A DNA stretch of 64,000 nt, taken from NCBI RefSeq assembly GCF_905220365.1, contig NC_061126.1, forward strand, positions 10,540,001-10,604,000, given 5' to 3'. This stretch comes from Vanessa cardui. Its lineage: Eukaryota; Arthropoda; Insecta; Lepidoptera; Nymphalidae. The notes beneath the pieces were generated by a model that searched no databases, was not told the DNA's origin, and saw only the letters and a program-made list of their open reading frames with translations. Both the position numbers and the translations under genes were made by a program. Each line of letters starts with the position of its first letter. Within the stretch, counting starts at the first letter, position 1. Shown piece after piece: positions 23,766-36,795 of the stretch.

Positions 23766-24007
23766 CTATAAATAAATCTCGATAATATTAGTAAAGCGGA
23801 ATTACGTTAATTTTGATGAAGGCGATTTTGTGATCGAATTCAATTGTAACGATTATATGTGTAACGTGCGAATCGAACGATTATGACGAAAATATTAGTG
23901 AGTACATTAATTAATTCCCAGTAGAGTTGTTTAAGCTTTCAATTAATATCGTACCTATATATTAATTAAACTGTAATATTACTAACTTTTTTTAAATAAT
24001 CTTATAT

Positions 24008-24060
24008 GGAAGAGGAGGCCTTAGCCCAGCAGTGGGAAATCTACCAGACTGTTACTTAAC
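24008..24060 (+). mobile_element. SINE family B, 3' tip
   Basis: AGAGGAGGCCTTAGCCCAGC followed by AGTGGGAAATCTACC and TGTTACTTAAC is the last 50 bp of family B. It is 5'-truncated and on the same strand as the larger copy at 24351. Confidence 0.75.
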
Positions 24061-24350
24061 ATTTATACTTTACTTTAACATTATTACTTTAACTATTATC
24101 ATGACTTGTTATTTATAGTGTTTTATAGTAAATTTTATAATTTTATTTATTTGTTATTTAAAACCTTAACTTAAAATAAAATTCTTTAATTTCTGTTACT
24201 CTGCTTTATTTCTTTCAGGATAAGAATAGATGTATTTTTATAAATAAGGTTTGAAACGCCAAGTAAAAACAATCCACTTTAGTAAAATCCCCATAATAAA
24301 TAACGAACAAAATTGCAGTAATTATGCAAATTAATATGTCATAATCACAA

Positions 24351-24606
24351 GAGTCGAGATGGCCCAGTGGTTAGAACGCGTGCATCTTAACCGATGATTT
24401 CGGGTTCAAACCCTGTCAAGCACAACACAATTTGTGTTTTCCTCCACATCGTGAGGAAACATGCATGTGTCTAATTTCATCGAAATTCTGCCACATGTGC
24501 ATTCCACGAACACGTATGGGAATAGCGTGGTGGAATATATTCTACATTCTCCTTAATGGAACAGGAGGCCTTATCCCAGCAGTGGGAAAACGGACTGTTA
24601 CTTTAT
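24351..24606 (+). mobile_element. SINE family B, full tRNA head, internal deletion
   Basis: GAGATGGCCCAGTGGTTAGA supplies an A-box-like motif and TTCGGGTTCAAACCCTG a B box. About 45 bp is missing after the head (CAAGCAC joins almost directly to AATTTGTGTT). The 3' part with GCCACATGTGCATTCCACG and CAGTGGGAAA...TGTTACTTTA is present. Confidence 0.8.
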
Positions 24607-25328
24607 GTCATAATCAAGTTAAGTATATCGATTAATGTAAATAAATAATTATCTTTGATGCTAACGTAAAATATAGAAGAAATACAATGAAAAATTAGAG
24701 TATTCAATTTTATATCAAACAATGTATTTAAAAGCGTGAAAACAAATGTAAATTTTACATTTGTAAGTCAATTATTTTTATTCAAAAAATAAAATGCGGA
24801 AAATTTTAGCTTGTGCTACTTGGGCCTCGAGAGTCAAATTAACATTCTAAATTATCTTTTAACAAAACACCCACCCGTAAAAAATCAACAAAACAAATCC
24901 CTATTAAATAGAAACCGGACACCCGGTGAATAGAAAAAAAAATTATAAAAAAAATCTTTTTGTCACGTATTAGCCGCGTTTTGGGGTTGTGACTTTTGTT
25001 ATAGGAACGATGTGGATCGGTCATTGTCGATATATGGGGTGGAAAGCCCTAAAACTATTCTTTTACATTGGACGTCTGTAGGCGTTGTTAATTTAGTGAT
25101 GGAAAAATGTTGCAAATAATTATATCGATTGTTATAATAAAAGATTATTTAAAGAAAGTTGGTGAACCCTTTTAAAAGTATTTTTTATTTAATATGAGTA
25201 GGCAATGTCATTCATCCATATAAGCACCGTAATATTTACGTGCTTTTACGTGCATGAACTATTAGACATTAGTTTTGTTAAGTGCCCACGACTTCATGCC
25301 GATGTTTTAATTTAACAAAAAAATATTG
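24607..25328. other. AT-rich stretch, nothing recognised
   Basis: A short hairpin, ACAAATGTAAA/TTTACATTTGT, lies at about 24742-24764. No gene or repeat was found. Confidence 0.4.
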
Positions 25329-25491
25329 TTGTAGCCTAAGTTACATTAGATGTTTGTTTGTTTATTACGTTAGATGCCAATGAAAGTCCCGTCAATATCC
25401 GTCCAATCGTTCAAGAGATAAGCCGGAACAAACAGACATAAAAAAGACAAAAAATTAAAAATAGACACTCCAATTTTATTATTTGTATAGA
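25329..25491 (-). mobile_element. Non-autonomous Helitron (Lep1-type), 3'-truncated
   Basis: On the minus strand the copy starts TCTATACAAATAATAAAATT after an A. It retains GTCTGTTTGTTCCGGCTTAT and AACTTAGGCTACAAC, then breaks off before the CTAGT end. The loss of the 3' hairpin shows it is dead. Confidence 0.7.
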
Positions 25492-26943
25492 TAACAGACC
25501 AAGGTCATAAAAAATCACACGGTGTCAATGGCTATGAGTGGTGGTGACTTTGACAGTTGATGTTCCGCCGATACTGCAAAAAGGGTAATAGTATATATAG
25601 TATAATATATTAATAAGTCACTAAATTAGTAATTATATTAATAGTTTAAATTTTTTTAACGTATTTTATACGTGAATGTCTTAAAAAAAAGGTAAAGTAA
25701 TAGAAATACTACAAAATATTTAAACTGATATTATACATATTATCTTACCCATATTTGGATTTGATTTAATTTTTTGTGTTAGCGAATTTCCTTTACTTTA
25801 TGTTAAATAAATATCGTTAAGTCTATCAGAAGTTAAAACAACTTAAAGTAATTATACACAAAGATCGTTAAATAAACAAAAATTTGATTCTAATTGGAAA
25901 TATCAAAAACATCGATGTTAGATTTTATCACATCTCTATGGCACACGCGACGGGGATGAGCCAAATTGATTTTAACACAATAACGAGTCCCGTTCAATAG
26001 GCGACCCCTATTTGTAGCTGCGATGACACACGATCCATCATACGGTACACTGTGTCAGCAGACTGGGTTTAATGTGTCGAACAGTCAAACTGGCACTAGG
26101 TGAACTAACGATAATTACTTACACTACTGAAGTGCAAACACTGCGAGAATATATGTACTTCCATATAATGTTTACTAATTCGTCAAACATAGAACGCATT
26201 TTTTGAATAAATATTCTATTGATATCGTTGCAAACATTCGAAGAGATTTAAATAACACAGATGGGTCACAGTTGGGTTTAGGGTAGATTTGAACAAGCCC
26301 GAAATAATATCCATCCTATCATCGATAACCACACAAAATTAATGAACTCTACTTGACATAAACAATTACAATACATAATATTTAAAACCTGGATTATGTA
26401 ACCTATATTATACATAATTAATTTTTACAATACTTTAGTTGAAATCGAATATTTGGAATAATATAAAATATTTTGTGATAATTCTCGAATAAGTAAGAAA
26501 GTCGAGAACAAAGTACAAATAAAATATTTTTTAATGCCAATACACACATGCTTATGTTATAATTACGTATGTATGTATTTGAGAGGTAATATCCTCGTAT
26601 TAATTTTGCAAGAATAGCTTTTGTTTAATATAAAGTAGATTTGATTACAATTTCTTTTGCATTGAATCTGGCGCACCTTTTTAACGTAATATATAGTATA
26701 TTACTTTAATTATACAAAAATGTTTTTATTTTATTTACGAATATCTGTGTTAATTTATTTTACTCAAAATTTACTTACTGTTTTTACATACAAATTATTT
26801 TAATGTTCGATGTTTCACATCAAAGGTATTGCTGGTCATTTCGTTATGACAACATTATTTTTATATAAGCTCATTTGTATATAGCAATGACATGTATTTT
26901 ATGATTGCATGTAACCGTGAACTAGTCAAATTAAAAAAAAAAT
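25492..26943. other. Unique DNA with GC-elevated island at about 25925-26110
   Basis: The island is non-repetitive and includes GGCACACGCGACGGGGATGA and GCGATGACACACGATCC. There is no coding frame; regulatory function is a guess from composition. Confidence 0.35.
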
Positions 26944-27232
26944 ATGGAATAGGTTGGCGGACGAGCATATAGGGCACCTAATGGTAAGTAATCACCATCA
27001 CCCATAGACAATGACGCTGTAAGAAATATTAACTATTCCTTACATCGTCAATGCGCCACTTACCTTGGGAACTAAGATGCTATATTCCTTATGCCTGTAG
27101 TTACACTGGCTCACTCACCCTTCAAACTGGAACACAACAATACTGCGTACTGTTGTTTAGCGGTAGAATATCTGATGAGTGGGTGGTACGTACCAAGGCA
27201 GGCTTTCACAAAGCCCTACCACCAAGAAAGTG
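26944..27232 (-). repeat. L-repeat, near full length
   Basis: Read on plus, the copy is GGTTGGCGGACGAGCATATA, ATCACCATCACCCATAGACA, TTGGGAACTAAGATGC and CACCCTTCAAACTGGAACAC, ending ACAAAGCCCTACCACCAAG. It is the reverse of the 21120-21405 copy. Confidence 0.75.
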
Positions 27233-28233
27233 TAACATAATGACAAAAATATTTTAATACAAACTAAAATGGTCTCACTGGTACAGCATTATATTTAGAT
27301 GCAATAATAATATTAATAAAACCAGCTTGTCATCACCAAATAACAATTTCTCAACTAACATCACCCGTAACGTCCCTTCGGTATGAAATATAAACTAAAT
27401 TACGATAATTTGTTATTAACAATGAAACGCAACTATTTATGTAACATGCAAACCCCTTGTAGGATTGTCCTCACCAAGGTTACATTTCATAAATTACCCA
27501 GCGTCTGTCGATACAATGGGCCCCCCTTCATACGAGTTCTATTATAAAAAGACCCCCTTATTTATAATGTAACAATTTTAATGATTCTTCCAAGCGGTAC
27601 GCTTTGCTGATTGTTCGACCTGATTGAAATTCTAAGCTTGTTCAAGATCTGTTTGATAAAAATATTCGGCAATCGGATTATTTGAAAACTCAAATGTAAT
27701 TTGAATATCAACTGGATTCGTGGTTTATTAGGAAAGTATTAGTTATTTAAGTAATATTTTTTATTTTATTAGAATTGCCTTTTTTTGTTAACATTTTGTT
27801 TTATGTGAGCTTTCAATCATGTCTTGCCTTGTCAATTTATCACAGCAAATCGTATTCGATCTTCTTTTGTTTACATATGTATATATATTTACTATTGAAC
27901 CTTTAAATGTATTTGATGTATAGTTAACGTTACATTTAATGTATTCTTAATAAAATCCATTCAATTCTATTAGTAAGTCAGTTTAAGGGATGTGCGGTTC
28001 CCACTGATTAAATTCAGGATTATCTCTGCCCTACGAACGTGACGCTATAAGATTATTGTCACTCCATTAATCCGCTGCCTGTTTAATTACGTCACCCATA
28101 TTTCCTATTGTTCCCATTGAATGTTTTTGTATTTCTAAATAAAGTTCAAAGAGGATTACGCGTTGTTCCAAAATTTTTGCATTGAATGGCACGTACTTAA
28201 CTGTTTATTATCAGAATTACATATTATATCTTA
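27233..28233. other. Unique DNA with two GC-elevated islands
   Basis: Patches at about 27440-27640 (with CAATGGGCCCCCCTTCATAC) and 27990-28130 (with CACTCCATTAATCCGCTGCC and a TTACGTCAC half-CRE) stand out from AT-rich flanks. TAATCC in the second is the core of bicoid/Otx-class homeodomain sites. There is no coding signal. Confidence 0.35.
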
Positions 28234-28427
28234 GCTAGTTGTTGCGAGCGGTTTCGCTCGCGTTTTACAGGGGGTTGTGTGTGATGTATTTGGCAAAAAA
28301 TGTGTCTTTTCTTGGAGTTTGAGTTTGGTTCGTAACAAATTTTTTTAAATTCGTTTTAGTGGTTTAGTAGTGAAATCCCGACAGACAGCCAGACAGACAG
28401 ATTTACTTTCACATTTGTATTAGTTGA
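28234..28427 (-). mobile_element. Non-autonomous Helitron (family D)
   Basis: Read on plus, it is GCTAG then GCGAGCGGTTTCGCTCGCGT, a 3' subterminal hairpin (CGAGCG/CGCTCG), followed by GTGTCTTTTCTTGGAGTTTG, GTGGTTTAGTAGTGAAATCC and a CAGACAGCCAGACAGACAG run. The 3' terminal base is changed (CTAGC instead of CTAGT). Confidence 0.65.
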
Positions 28428-29194
28428 TTCCACAAAAATAATATTGTATTAGCCATAAACATGCGTGTATGGATTTAAGTGGTGTTAATTTCTTCTCAGC
28501 GTGAGAGCATCGTGATCGAATCAACTAAATGCATTTCTACATAACATTTATATATGTCATTATTCACAAAAACCATTATCAGTAATCGGGTATTATAAAA
28601 ACGTATATCACGAGTAGGACAGTAATAGCACTGTACCATTTCATCATGATTGAATGAGACATAAAGTAGATCCACAATATATCGGGGTTGTCTCAGAGAA
28701 ATTAGCAAGCTTCCCCTAAATATTGAGGATTAATAAAAGAAATCGATATGTACGCAATGAAAGAACCCCACGTGTGATTGAATAACCTGTGCTGATGTAA
28801 TTTCTTACAATCCCCTTTCTTAATATGAAGTAATTGGATACATATTTCGTCTTCTATCAAAAGAATCTGGATAAAATTCGTAGAATTCTTACGATTTATT
28901 TCATAATATTCAGTTAATAAGTCTCGTCTTGATATTACATAGAAATACTCATATAAAATACTCAATGGATTTCAGTTATTCAATTTATTTAAAATAAATT
29001 TCATGTGACGGTTTTTTATACAAATTTCGAAGCCTTATAATATTTAGAATTATTATCAATCACTTAAAAACACTAATAGGTATTTATTCACTATCAAAGT
29101 CTTTTTGATAAGTTAAATAAATATTAAACTCTATTAGGATTGAAAAAAAAAGTGTTTGATATATTCAGTCAGTATTTCTCGTCTGCGGTTACGC
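28428..29194. other. AT-rich stretch, nothing recognised
   Basis: Two minus-strand frames of 87 and 70 codons (28702-28965, 28496-28708) show no recognisable motif and are probably chance. Confidence 0.35.
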
Positions 29195-29353
29195 ATAAAA
29201 AGCCTATGTTCTTCCTTGGACTTCAAGCTTGTTTCATATGAAATTTCATCAAATTTTATTCAGTGGTTTGGCTGTGAAAGAGCATCAGATAAACAATCAG
29301 ATGTTACTTACTTGCTAAATGAACTACTTTTGTATTTATAATATAAGTATAGA
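29195..29353 (-). mobile_element. Helitron family D, 3'-truncated
   Basis: Read on plus, AAAAAGCCTATGTTCTTCCT, CATCAAATTTTATTCAGTGG and GCTGTGAAAGAGCAT lead to a 5' terminus TCTATACTTATATTATAA (minus strand) preceded by A. The GC-rich hairpin and CTAGT end are missing. Confidence 0.65.
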
Positions 29354-30008
29354 TTTTATAATTGATAGAAATTACCGCCTTGATGTTACCATCTCCAGTT
29401 TAATATCAACCACTTAGCATTAGTATGTACATACATACAAGAAACACATATCCACTGACATACGTCACTTTGTACATAGCCAAACGATGTACATAATTAA
29501 CAACGTCACTACGATAATTAGATAATGCATCCAATTTCCATACGAACCAGTAGTTGTGTATTAGCGACCAAAGATCGTGGAATTCAGTTATCCTTGCAAA
29601 TTGTATAACTTGTCTGCTTCTTACCAAACTTTGCCCACGTATAAATTAAGATGCGTGTCACATAACTTCTACGTTTAATGGAATAAGGTTCAGATTCGTT
29701 TAGCTGCTTGGAGTTAATGTCATGTGCTCAACCGAGTCACAATCTGAATGCTGAACATTCGTAACCGCAGCCATACGTGAGATGTTAGACGATTAAGATT
29801 CTAGCAAGATATTTAATTCGCTACTTAGACTGGCTAACTTGATAAGTGCATAAGTTGCACTTTCAGCTCACTTAAGTTTTATATTCATATTATTTTATGC
29901 ATAATCTCTTTGGGAAAAGTTTGCTGTTGCCAGTTGCAATGCAAGTTCTTAATGTGAGGATTTTTTTATCTAACTTCGTCTACGCCGAGGGGTTTTGTTA
30001 TCCATACA
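29354..30008. other. Unique sequence, nothing recognised
   Basis: No coding or repeat signal was seen. Confidence 0.4.
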
Positions 30009-30292
30009 TCTATACATATAATGAAGTTGGAGTGACTGTTTGTAATATTAAAATATCTCTATTTTACTCAATGCATATGTATATACACGATACATATAAC
30101 AAAATAACATTTTTTACAATGTTTGTCTCTCTGTCTGTCTGTGTGTTTGTTCCGGCTAATCTCTGGAACGGCTGGACCGATTTTGACGGGAATTTCACTG
30201 GCAAACAACTGACATAATGAGGAGTATCTTAGGCCTCAATAATTTTTTTTCTGTTAACTTCAAACGCGTCCAAGGTCGCAAACGTAGCTAGT
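30009..30292 (+). mobile_element. Non-autonomous Helitron (Lep1-type), most complete copy
   Basis: TCTATACATATAATGAAGTT follows an A, and the copy ends AACGTAGCTAGT before a T, so the insertion sits exactly between A and T as Helitrons do. Internal blocks GACTGTTTGTAATATTAAAA, CTCTGTCTGTCTGTGTGTTT, AATCTCTGGAACGGCTGGAC and GGAGTATCTTAGGC are in family order. Confidence 0.8.
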
Positions 30293-30866
30293 TTAATAAA
30301 TAAATATAAGGTAATACTTGTAAGGCTTATTTACAAGTTGACATATGTATTATAGTTCACTGTCAACTTAATGTTGTTAATCCTCTTAGATTCATGGACA
30401 TCAATTTAAGGTACTGTTACCAGTTTTATATTTAATATAAGCCATATAAATATAACAATCGAATCGTAATATCTATTATTATATCTGACAAATCAAATAT
30501 GAACCAAAACCCAGAAAATATAAGAATAAATGAAAGAGGATTGGTGTAATTAATATAGATTAGCGTACAGCTTATTTTTATTCGACTTAGTTTCACGTTA
30601 ATCCACGGGGAGCGAAACATTTCTCTCCAGCAACAAAAACAGAAAGCATCCAGTTTATTTGTGATAATGAACTCTCGGAAACGGTGGCGAGACACGTAGA
30701 ATAGAAAATTCTAGATGCGTTCGAATTGAAAAAAGTTACAATAAGACAATACATGCAAAGAAATATCACGTTATTCTTAATTCAGATTTTATAGAAGCTG
30801 TATTTTGGACTGACATTATTGAGCTACACATACGTTAAGAAAGTGTCAATAATATAAATATTATTA
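30293..30866. other. AT-rich stretch, nothing recognised
   Basis: No coding or repeat signal was seen. Confidence 0.4.
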
Positions 30867-31122
30867 CTTGGTGTGCACTCATCACGTATTCTTTCGCCAA
30901 ACAATAATTCTTGATAATGCCGTGTCCCGGTGTGAATGGTAGGTGACCCGGTGTAACTACAAGCACAAAGACATTATATTATAGTATGTATGTAATTAAA
31001 ATGTTAGGCCTATATAGTAATATACAGGCATTGGTAAGGAATGGTTAATATTTTTATGGAACCAGTCTATAGTTGCGATTTTTAGCACTTACTACCAGGC
31101 CCATTTAATCGTCCACGTACCT
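30867..31122 (+). repeat. L-repeat, degenerate copy
   Basis: GTGTCCCGGTGTGAATGGTA, GTGTAACTACAAGCACAAAG, GGAATGGTTAATATTTTTAT and CTACCAGGCCCATTTAATCG appear in family order. About 40 bp of unrelated AT-rich sequence interrupts the middle. Confidence 0.6.
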
Positions 31123-34100
31123 CTTTCGCAATTAACTAAAGAATCAGCCAAAATAATCTAACAGATGGAAAATAATATTTTTAATCTAATTTTCTTGATT
31201 TGTGTTAATTATTTTCGCGTCACGCTTTCCTGTTAGAAGTGAGAAGCGAGCGTCAGTCGCGAGAAAATCTATCACATGTGTAGCTTTGTAGAGGCGTTGA
31301 CTTTCAGCTTACTACAGCCTTTCTTCTTAATAATGGAAAAGGTCTTTAGCCAGACTAATTATAATTGAACAGAAAGAAGAGATTTATTTTTTTGCAGATA
31401 TCGTGTATATAAGAATGATACATGAACAGTGATGAATGAATTGAAACTCTGTAAATTTTTTATTGGTAAGTGAAAGTTTCTGACGTAATATTACCAACTT
31501 CTAATAGTAGCACGTTCCAAGATAAATCGCCATTCAATAAGAATTAATTTATTAAATCTAGGGGCTTTGTACTTACTTATAGTCAAAACAAAACTACCAC
31601 CGGTTAGAAAAATGATGACTTGAGAAGAACCAGCGATTATTTAAGATGTTGTTTTGTTTATTTTCTAATTGCTTACAATTTGCAAAATGACTAAAAAGTC
31701 GCTATTACCTACATCTGATGTCATAAATTAGCTAATTGTAATGTTCTGTTATTAGTTAATAAATAAAAAAATATATGATAATACTTCGATTTAAAGGCTG
31801 ATTTTGTATCATATCTAGATATTTTTTCAACCCCATTAAGAAACAGCGTTGGAACAGTTTGATACAATTTATGCGGCGCGATGTGGAGCCTAATTGGTCG
31901 TGAACGCGTCTGATGCGAAAGCGACCGCCTTCAGATTGCCCCCGGCGGGAACGAACGTGGTGCAAGTAGACCTTGCATTGTATTTGTCGGAATAACCATC
32001 AAAGGTTATTTTTATGTATGACAAGACAAACATAATAATTTACATGTACATGTTAGATATGATAGATATCGGAATCTTTAGCTTTTTTATACTTGGTGTA
32101 ATATTTCATTGAAATAAAATTACTTTACTAAGGTAAAGTAAACTACACTTCATAAAATCTTTGATACCAATATACCAATGATGTCATCTGTCCGAATATT
32201 TCAGTTTTGGTTGGAATGCTAAAATTAAGAAGTTTTTCGTTACACACATTATATGTATACATAATCAATACTTAATTTGTTAAATACCTTATAAAGTAAA
32301 TGGGAAATAATGCTCGCCGCTTTCATCCTAACAATGTTTATTCTATTTAAATAACAATTTGATCGATGAGTAAGATACCATAAAAAAGAATATACAAAAA
32401 AAAAATCTTGAAATTGGAAAAAGGCATTCTTATAAAGGTCAGATATCGTAACAGCGACGTTAAGATCGATAAGCGATAGAAAAAAATATGTCACATGCTT
32501 TTAAAAACACAAGTAACATAAGTTTTTTTCGAAAAAACTGTTCAAGTAGCTCGTTGTAACGAAGAATAATGTAGACTTTTACTCAATTTATGCGTTTCGG
32601 AACGTAGGTTAATTAGTACGGGTAGGCGCGCCATTCACTGCCCTATTAGACTAAGCACCTGTCTTTAGATGGCAATTTGTCTTTTGTCTAAAAAGCATTA
32701 AGTCTAGAATTTAATATCGTTCATCCTTAATAGAAGACTGGAAGAAAATTATTGTTTTCAAGATATTTTAAATCGTCTAGATATGTACACTAATATGTGA
32801 GCTGTATGTCTGTTTCAAGTAAGACGAAATAGATTTTCATTTTTAAAAAAATAGGTAGGCTAACATCACCATAAAAAGGTTATAATTTATTTTTAAAGCA
32901 AAGTTTACTATCGTCTAACTACCCTACTTTGATTGATATGAAGTTATGCTCAATCTCTTTTAAAATGACTCAATTTATTTTGTGATAATAACAGAAAATT
33001 ACTTATTCACATCGACACATAGGGTATTTTATGTTAGACTGTTCTTAGAAGACAATTATGATATTGTTTTAACAACTTTGGTAAAAAGATTTAAGTCTCA
33101 TATTGGTTGCAAAAACGTTGTACGGGTTATATTAATTACATAGCTCAATAAATAAATAGTCTAGGCACATCAATGGTACGCCTTATCGAACGTATACCAC
33201 TTTTCCCGGCGTTTTAAGAAAATTTATTGTTTTTCTTTTTGTAGCCGGAACCCGGCCGTTTGTATCTTTCTTTCGCCTCACGTAGGTCACTGCGTTTGTT
33301 ATTTCGACTAATGTTACGCTTTTCTTTTTCAGGTACGCATCCTTAAGGCGTTTTGTGATTTACATTGGAATATTGCGATATTTAACAACGGAAGTAAGTT
33401 TAGTTTAATTAGTACTGTTTGCTGTTTAATTTTGTTTCTTCGAATTATTTGGTATTGTAATTACAGACCGGATATGTTATTAGTAGTTTGCATAATCAAG
33501 CAATCTTCTCACGTTTTTCGAACCTCTATAACATTAAAAATCATTTATTTTTTTAAATGGCACATTATTAAGGTTATTATATTTCATATAATCGTAAATA
33601 TCTATTCTGTCACTTTTATTGCCGTGTATGAAGTGATGGGAGTGTGCCAACGCAACAAACCATTCACTAAGAAAATCAGGGATACCCAGTGTCTAATCTG
33701 AATGCATCGGGGGATCGCTTGCGTATATTACCGCCCCGACAGCCTGATACCCTTCTAACTTGAAGCACGCATACGATGTGGACCTTCAAAGCTTGAGGGG
33801 ATTCCGAGGTACAGAGAACTTCTAGTGACGTTCCTATTACTACACCTGTTCTTTTGATTGATTGCATAAAGGATACAAGACCGGAAAAAAAACGAATGTA
33901 CGTAATATATATATATTAATGTTATGAAAAAGTAGCTACTGAACAATTAGGCGAAATATTCCGTATTCTGTTTAAATCTACAATCAACGATTTTTGTATG
34001 TACCATACATAAAAGATAGACTTTAAGCGCTGTTTCGTTTACGTCACTTTTTAGGAGATTAAGGATTCGATAGCGTATGCAATGTATCCTCCCTAATTCA

Positions 34101-36506
34101 GAGCCAAGCTTAATTTAAAACATTGTCTCCCAACCTGATTGATCGCTCGCTTCTCGTAATTTATAGTCGACGGTGAAAACGCGACAAATTATGAATAATG
34201 CGATTATGTGAATACGTTTATTACACTATAAGTCTGATTTTGATGGATCGCCTGATTCTGAGGATCAATGTCACTTGTGTACAGAATGATTGGACATGGT
34301 TTTTATTTTGTACAGATGTTTAGTTTGGGTATATTTCTAGAGTACAAATTTTAGAAACAATGCCTTATCCATCCGATATTAATAATTAACCATTCCTAAG
34401 ATAACCTTTTTTTGGAATAAAATTAAGCAACAAAGTTAGTACGTAATGAAACAGGAATAATTAAAAGTGTATCAATACAAAAGTATTATATCAGGTTTGG
34501 GCTGGCAACTTTGCCAAGTTCTGTCAAGTACAAGACGACAGCGTACCTCTTGAATGTATTTAGCGTATTTTTGAACCCTCGAAACTTTATTCTTGATTTC
34601 ATATCCCCCATTTTATGATATAAGATAATTAAACTTTATCAAGTGCAAAAGTGAAATTAAATGTATGAATTTTTCTTACGTAATCATAGTCGTATTGTAC
34701 TATAATAAGCCATTTTTTTATTTAAATAAAAAATAAGATTAAATTTAACGAAACAGTATTCTATTAAAAAGAGATTAAAGCTTAATCTGAGAATATCACT
34801 CGATTATTTTAAGTTATCTTCAGTTACTATTTTTTTTATTTGTGCAACAACATGACCTTGAAATTAGTTGAACGGTTTATAAGTTGATGTTTTGCAGCAC
34901 ATCAAGCGCGAGTATCAGTAAGATAAATAATACAAACTCTACGTAAATTTTATATGAAAGATTTCAGATTTGTGACAACTGAAATTACAGTTGCTCAAAC
35001 GATATCGAGGTTTATTAATCTCAAACAGATATAATATACATTTTATAAATAACATGCAAACGGAAAACTACACACGTCAATGATAACTGTAAAATACCGA
35101 CCAATAAAGTCCACGGTCTCATTTTTTCGTGAAATGACAAATAAAAAAAAGATTTTTAAAAAGATTATATAAATAGTTTTATGTACATTTTTCATTGTTT
35201 TATTGATTCAGTATCGGTACATAAATTAAACGAAGATTATCCCATTAATACAGAAGCCAGTGGACTGATGTGACTAAATAAAAATAGTCTGTCAAATAGT
35301 CAAAACTTTGCTGGAGGTCGATAGCTCCGAGCTATGTCACGCTATTGTATGATTGGTACTGACCAAGGGCGGATTCACAGGGATATTTACCCGGTAATCT
35401 AATTAAACTGAAATAATTATTCATATTCTTGTGAAATCAATTCTCTTGCGAGCACATTTAAAACTATACATGCTTAAAATAATGTTAAGTATATATTGAC
35501 AGCATAGTATTCATTTATATTTTAAGTGCCATTATTATGATTGTATTAGTTTTCTCGATAATCAGAAGCTACAAATAAAGAAATAATAAAATATGAAGGT
35601 TTGTTAAAATATGTTACAAGTGTGAATACATCTCTATGGCTACCGGAATTGTATCAACGACGGCCCTGAGGCCACTATTGCACTTTTCCAATGAAAAAAT
35701 TGGAGGTAAAACAATTTTTTTTTACATAAAGTATTAAAAAAGTTAGATTTTTGTAGCGTTTATTCACGGAATGATGGCGTCTCTTTTTATTTTTATTAAG
35801 TGAATTTTACGATTTCTGCAATACGAAATCAACACTATTTGTACCAATTGGGGTTACTTTAGGCAAAATTGCTCACTATTGTTGATTTTATTTATTGCCA
35901 ATAACTTTAATGTATATACATGGAAATCGGGTTGTCCTTTTAAAATTTAAATTGCTACATAAGCTTTACGATTTCTATTATACACTAATATTAGACGCTG
36001 AATAACCCATACACAATTTTATTCATTTTATTTTATATAAGATTATAGTAATTATTTAAACGTCATTTTTCTATCAAACTTGAATACTTAGTTATAATTT
36101 ATGGGAAATTAACTTATTGGTAAAATTAACGACTTTATAAATCTCTCACTAAGCTGTTTGCCGAAGTGGCCTCACATATTTCCTTTTCGGGGAAAAACGG
36201 TAACCAGAACAAGGGTCTAAAAGCTTTAACAGAATAGAAGGGATCACATCATTAATAACGCCCGTTGACGGAATAAAAATTTTTTCGTCTGTTTATCTCA
36301 GAAATTACTTTGGTAATATAAAATTTGTTAGATAGGTAAACAGTGCTACTACTATGAAACGACCTACGAATTATTCTTGACTGCCATCATATCTGATTTG
36401 TTAGTTCCGATGCCGTCAATGATCTATTTGCGCTTAACTTAAATTTGAACATATAGAGAAGCTACTTTTGTTTTGAAGAGACTAAGGTTAAAGGTTTAGA
36501 AAAAAC
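31123..36506. other. Unique DNA with several GC-elevated islands
   Basis: No gene was recognised. Islands at about 31840-31980 (with GATTGCCCCCGGCGGGAACG), 32590-32680 (with GGGTAGGCGCGCCATTCACT), 34020-34260 and 35210-35400 (with GAAGATTATCCCATTAAT) are CpG-containing and non-repetitive. A small hairpin, ATAGCTCCGAGCTAT, lies near 35330. These are candidates for regulatory DNA on composition only. Confidence 0.35.
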
Positions 36507-36795
36507 AGTAAAGTAAATTAACAGCCTGTACATTTCCCACTGCTGAAATAAGGCCTCCTCTTCCATTAAGGAAATGTTTCGGAAGATTTTCCACCACGCT
36601 GTTCCAATGCGGGTTGGTGGAATGCACATGTGGCAGAATTTCGCTGAAATTAGACACATGCAGGATTCCTCACGATGTTTTTCTTCACCGCCGAGTACGA
36701 GATGAATTTTAAAGACAAATTAAGCACATGAATCAGCGGTGCTTGCCTGGGTTTGAACCCGCAATCATCGGTTAAGATGCACGCGTTCTAACCAG
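36507..36795 (-). mobile_element. SINE family B, lacking the first bases of the A box
   Basis: All family B blocks are present from AGTAAAGTAAATTAACAGCC through TGCACATGTGGCAGAATT to a B box (GGGTTTGAACCCGC on plus) and GATGCACGCGTTCTAACCA. The final CTGGGCCATCTC of the A box is missing, so a pol III promoter would be incomplete. Confidence 0.8.

Noticed and set aside
24351..24420. Possible tRNA gene (A- and B-box motifs)
   Set aside because: The boxes belong to the SINE B head; the sequence does not fold into a full cloverleaf and is followed by the SINE body.
28496..28965. Adjacent minus-strand frames of 70 and 87 codons
   Set aside because: Different frames, no domain recognised and no splice signal joining them.
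29897..30217. 106-codon plus-strand frame
   Set aside because: Most of it lies within the Helitron at 30009-30292 and translates repeat sequence (CTCTGTCTGTCTG and flanks), not a gene.
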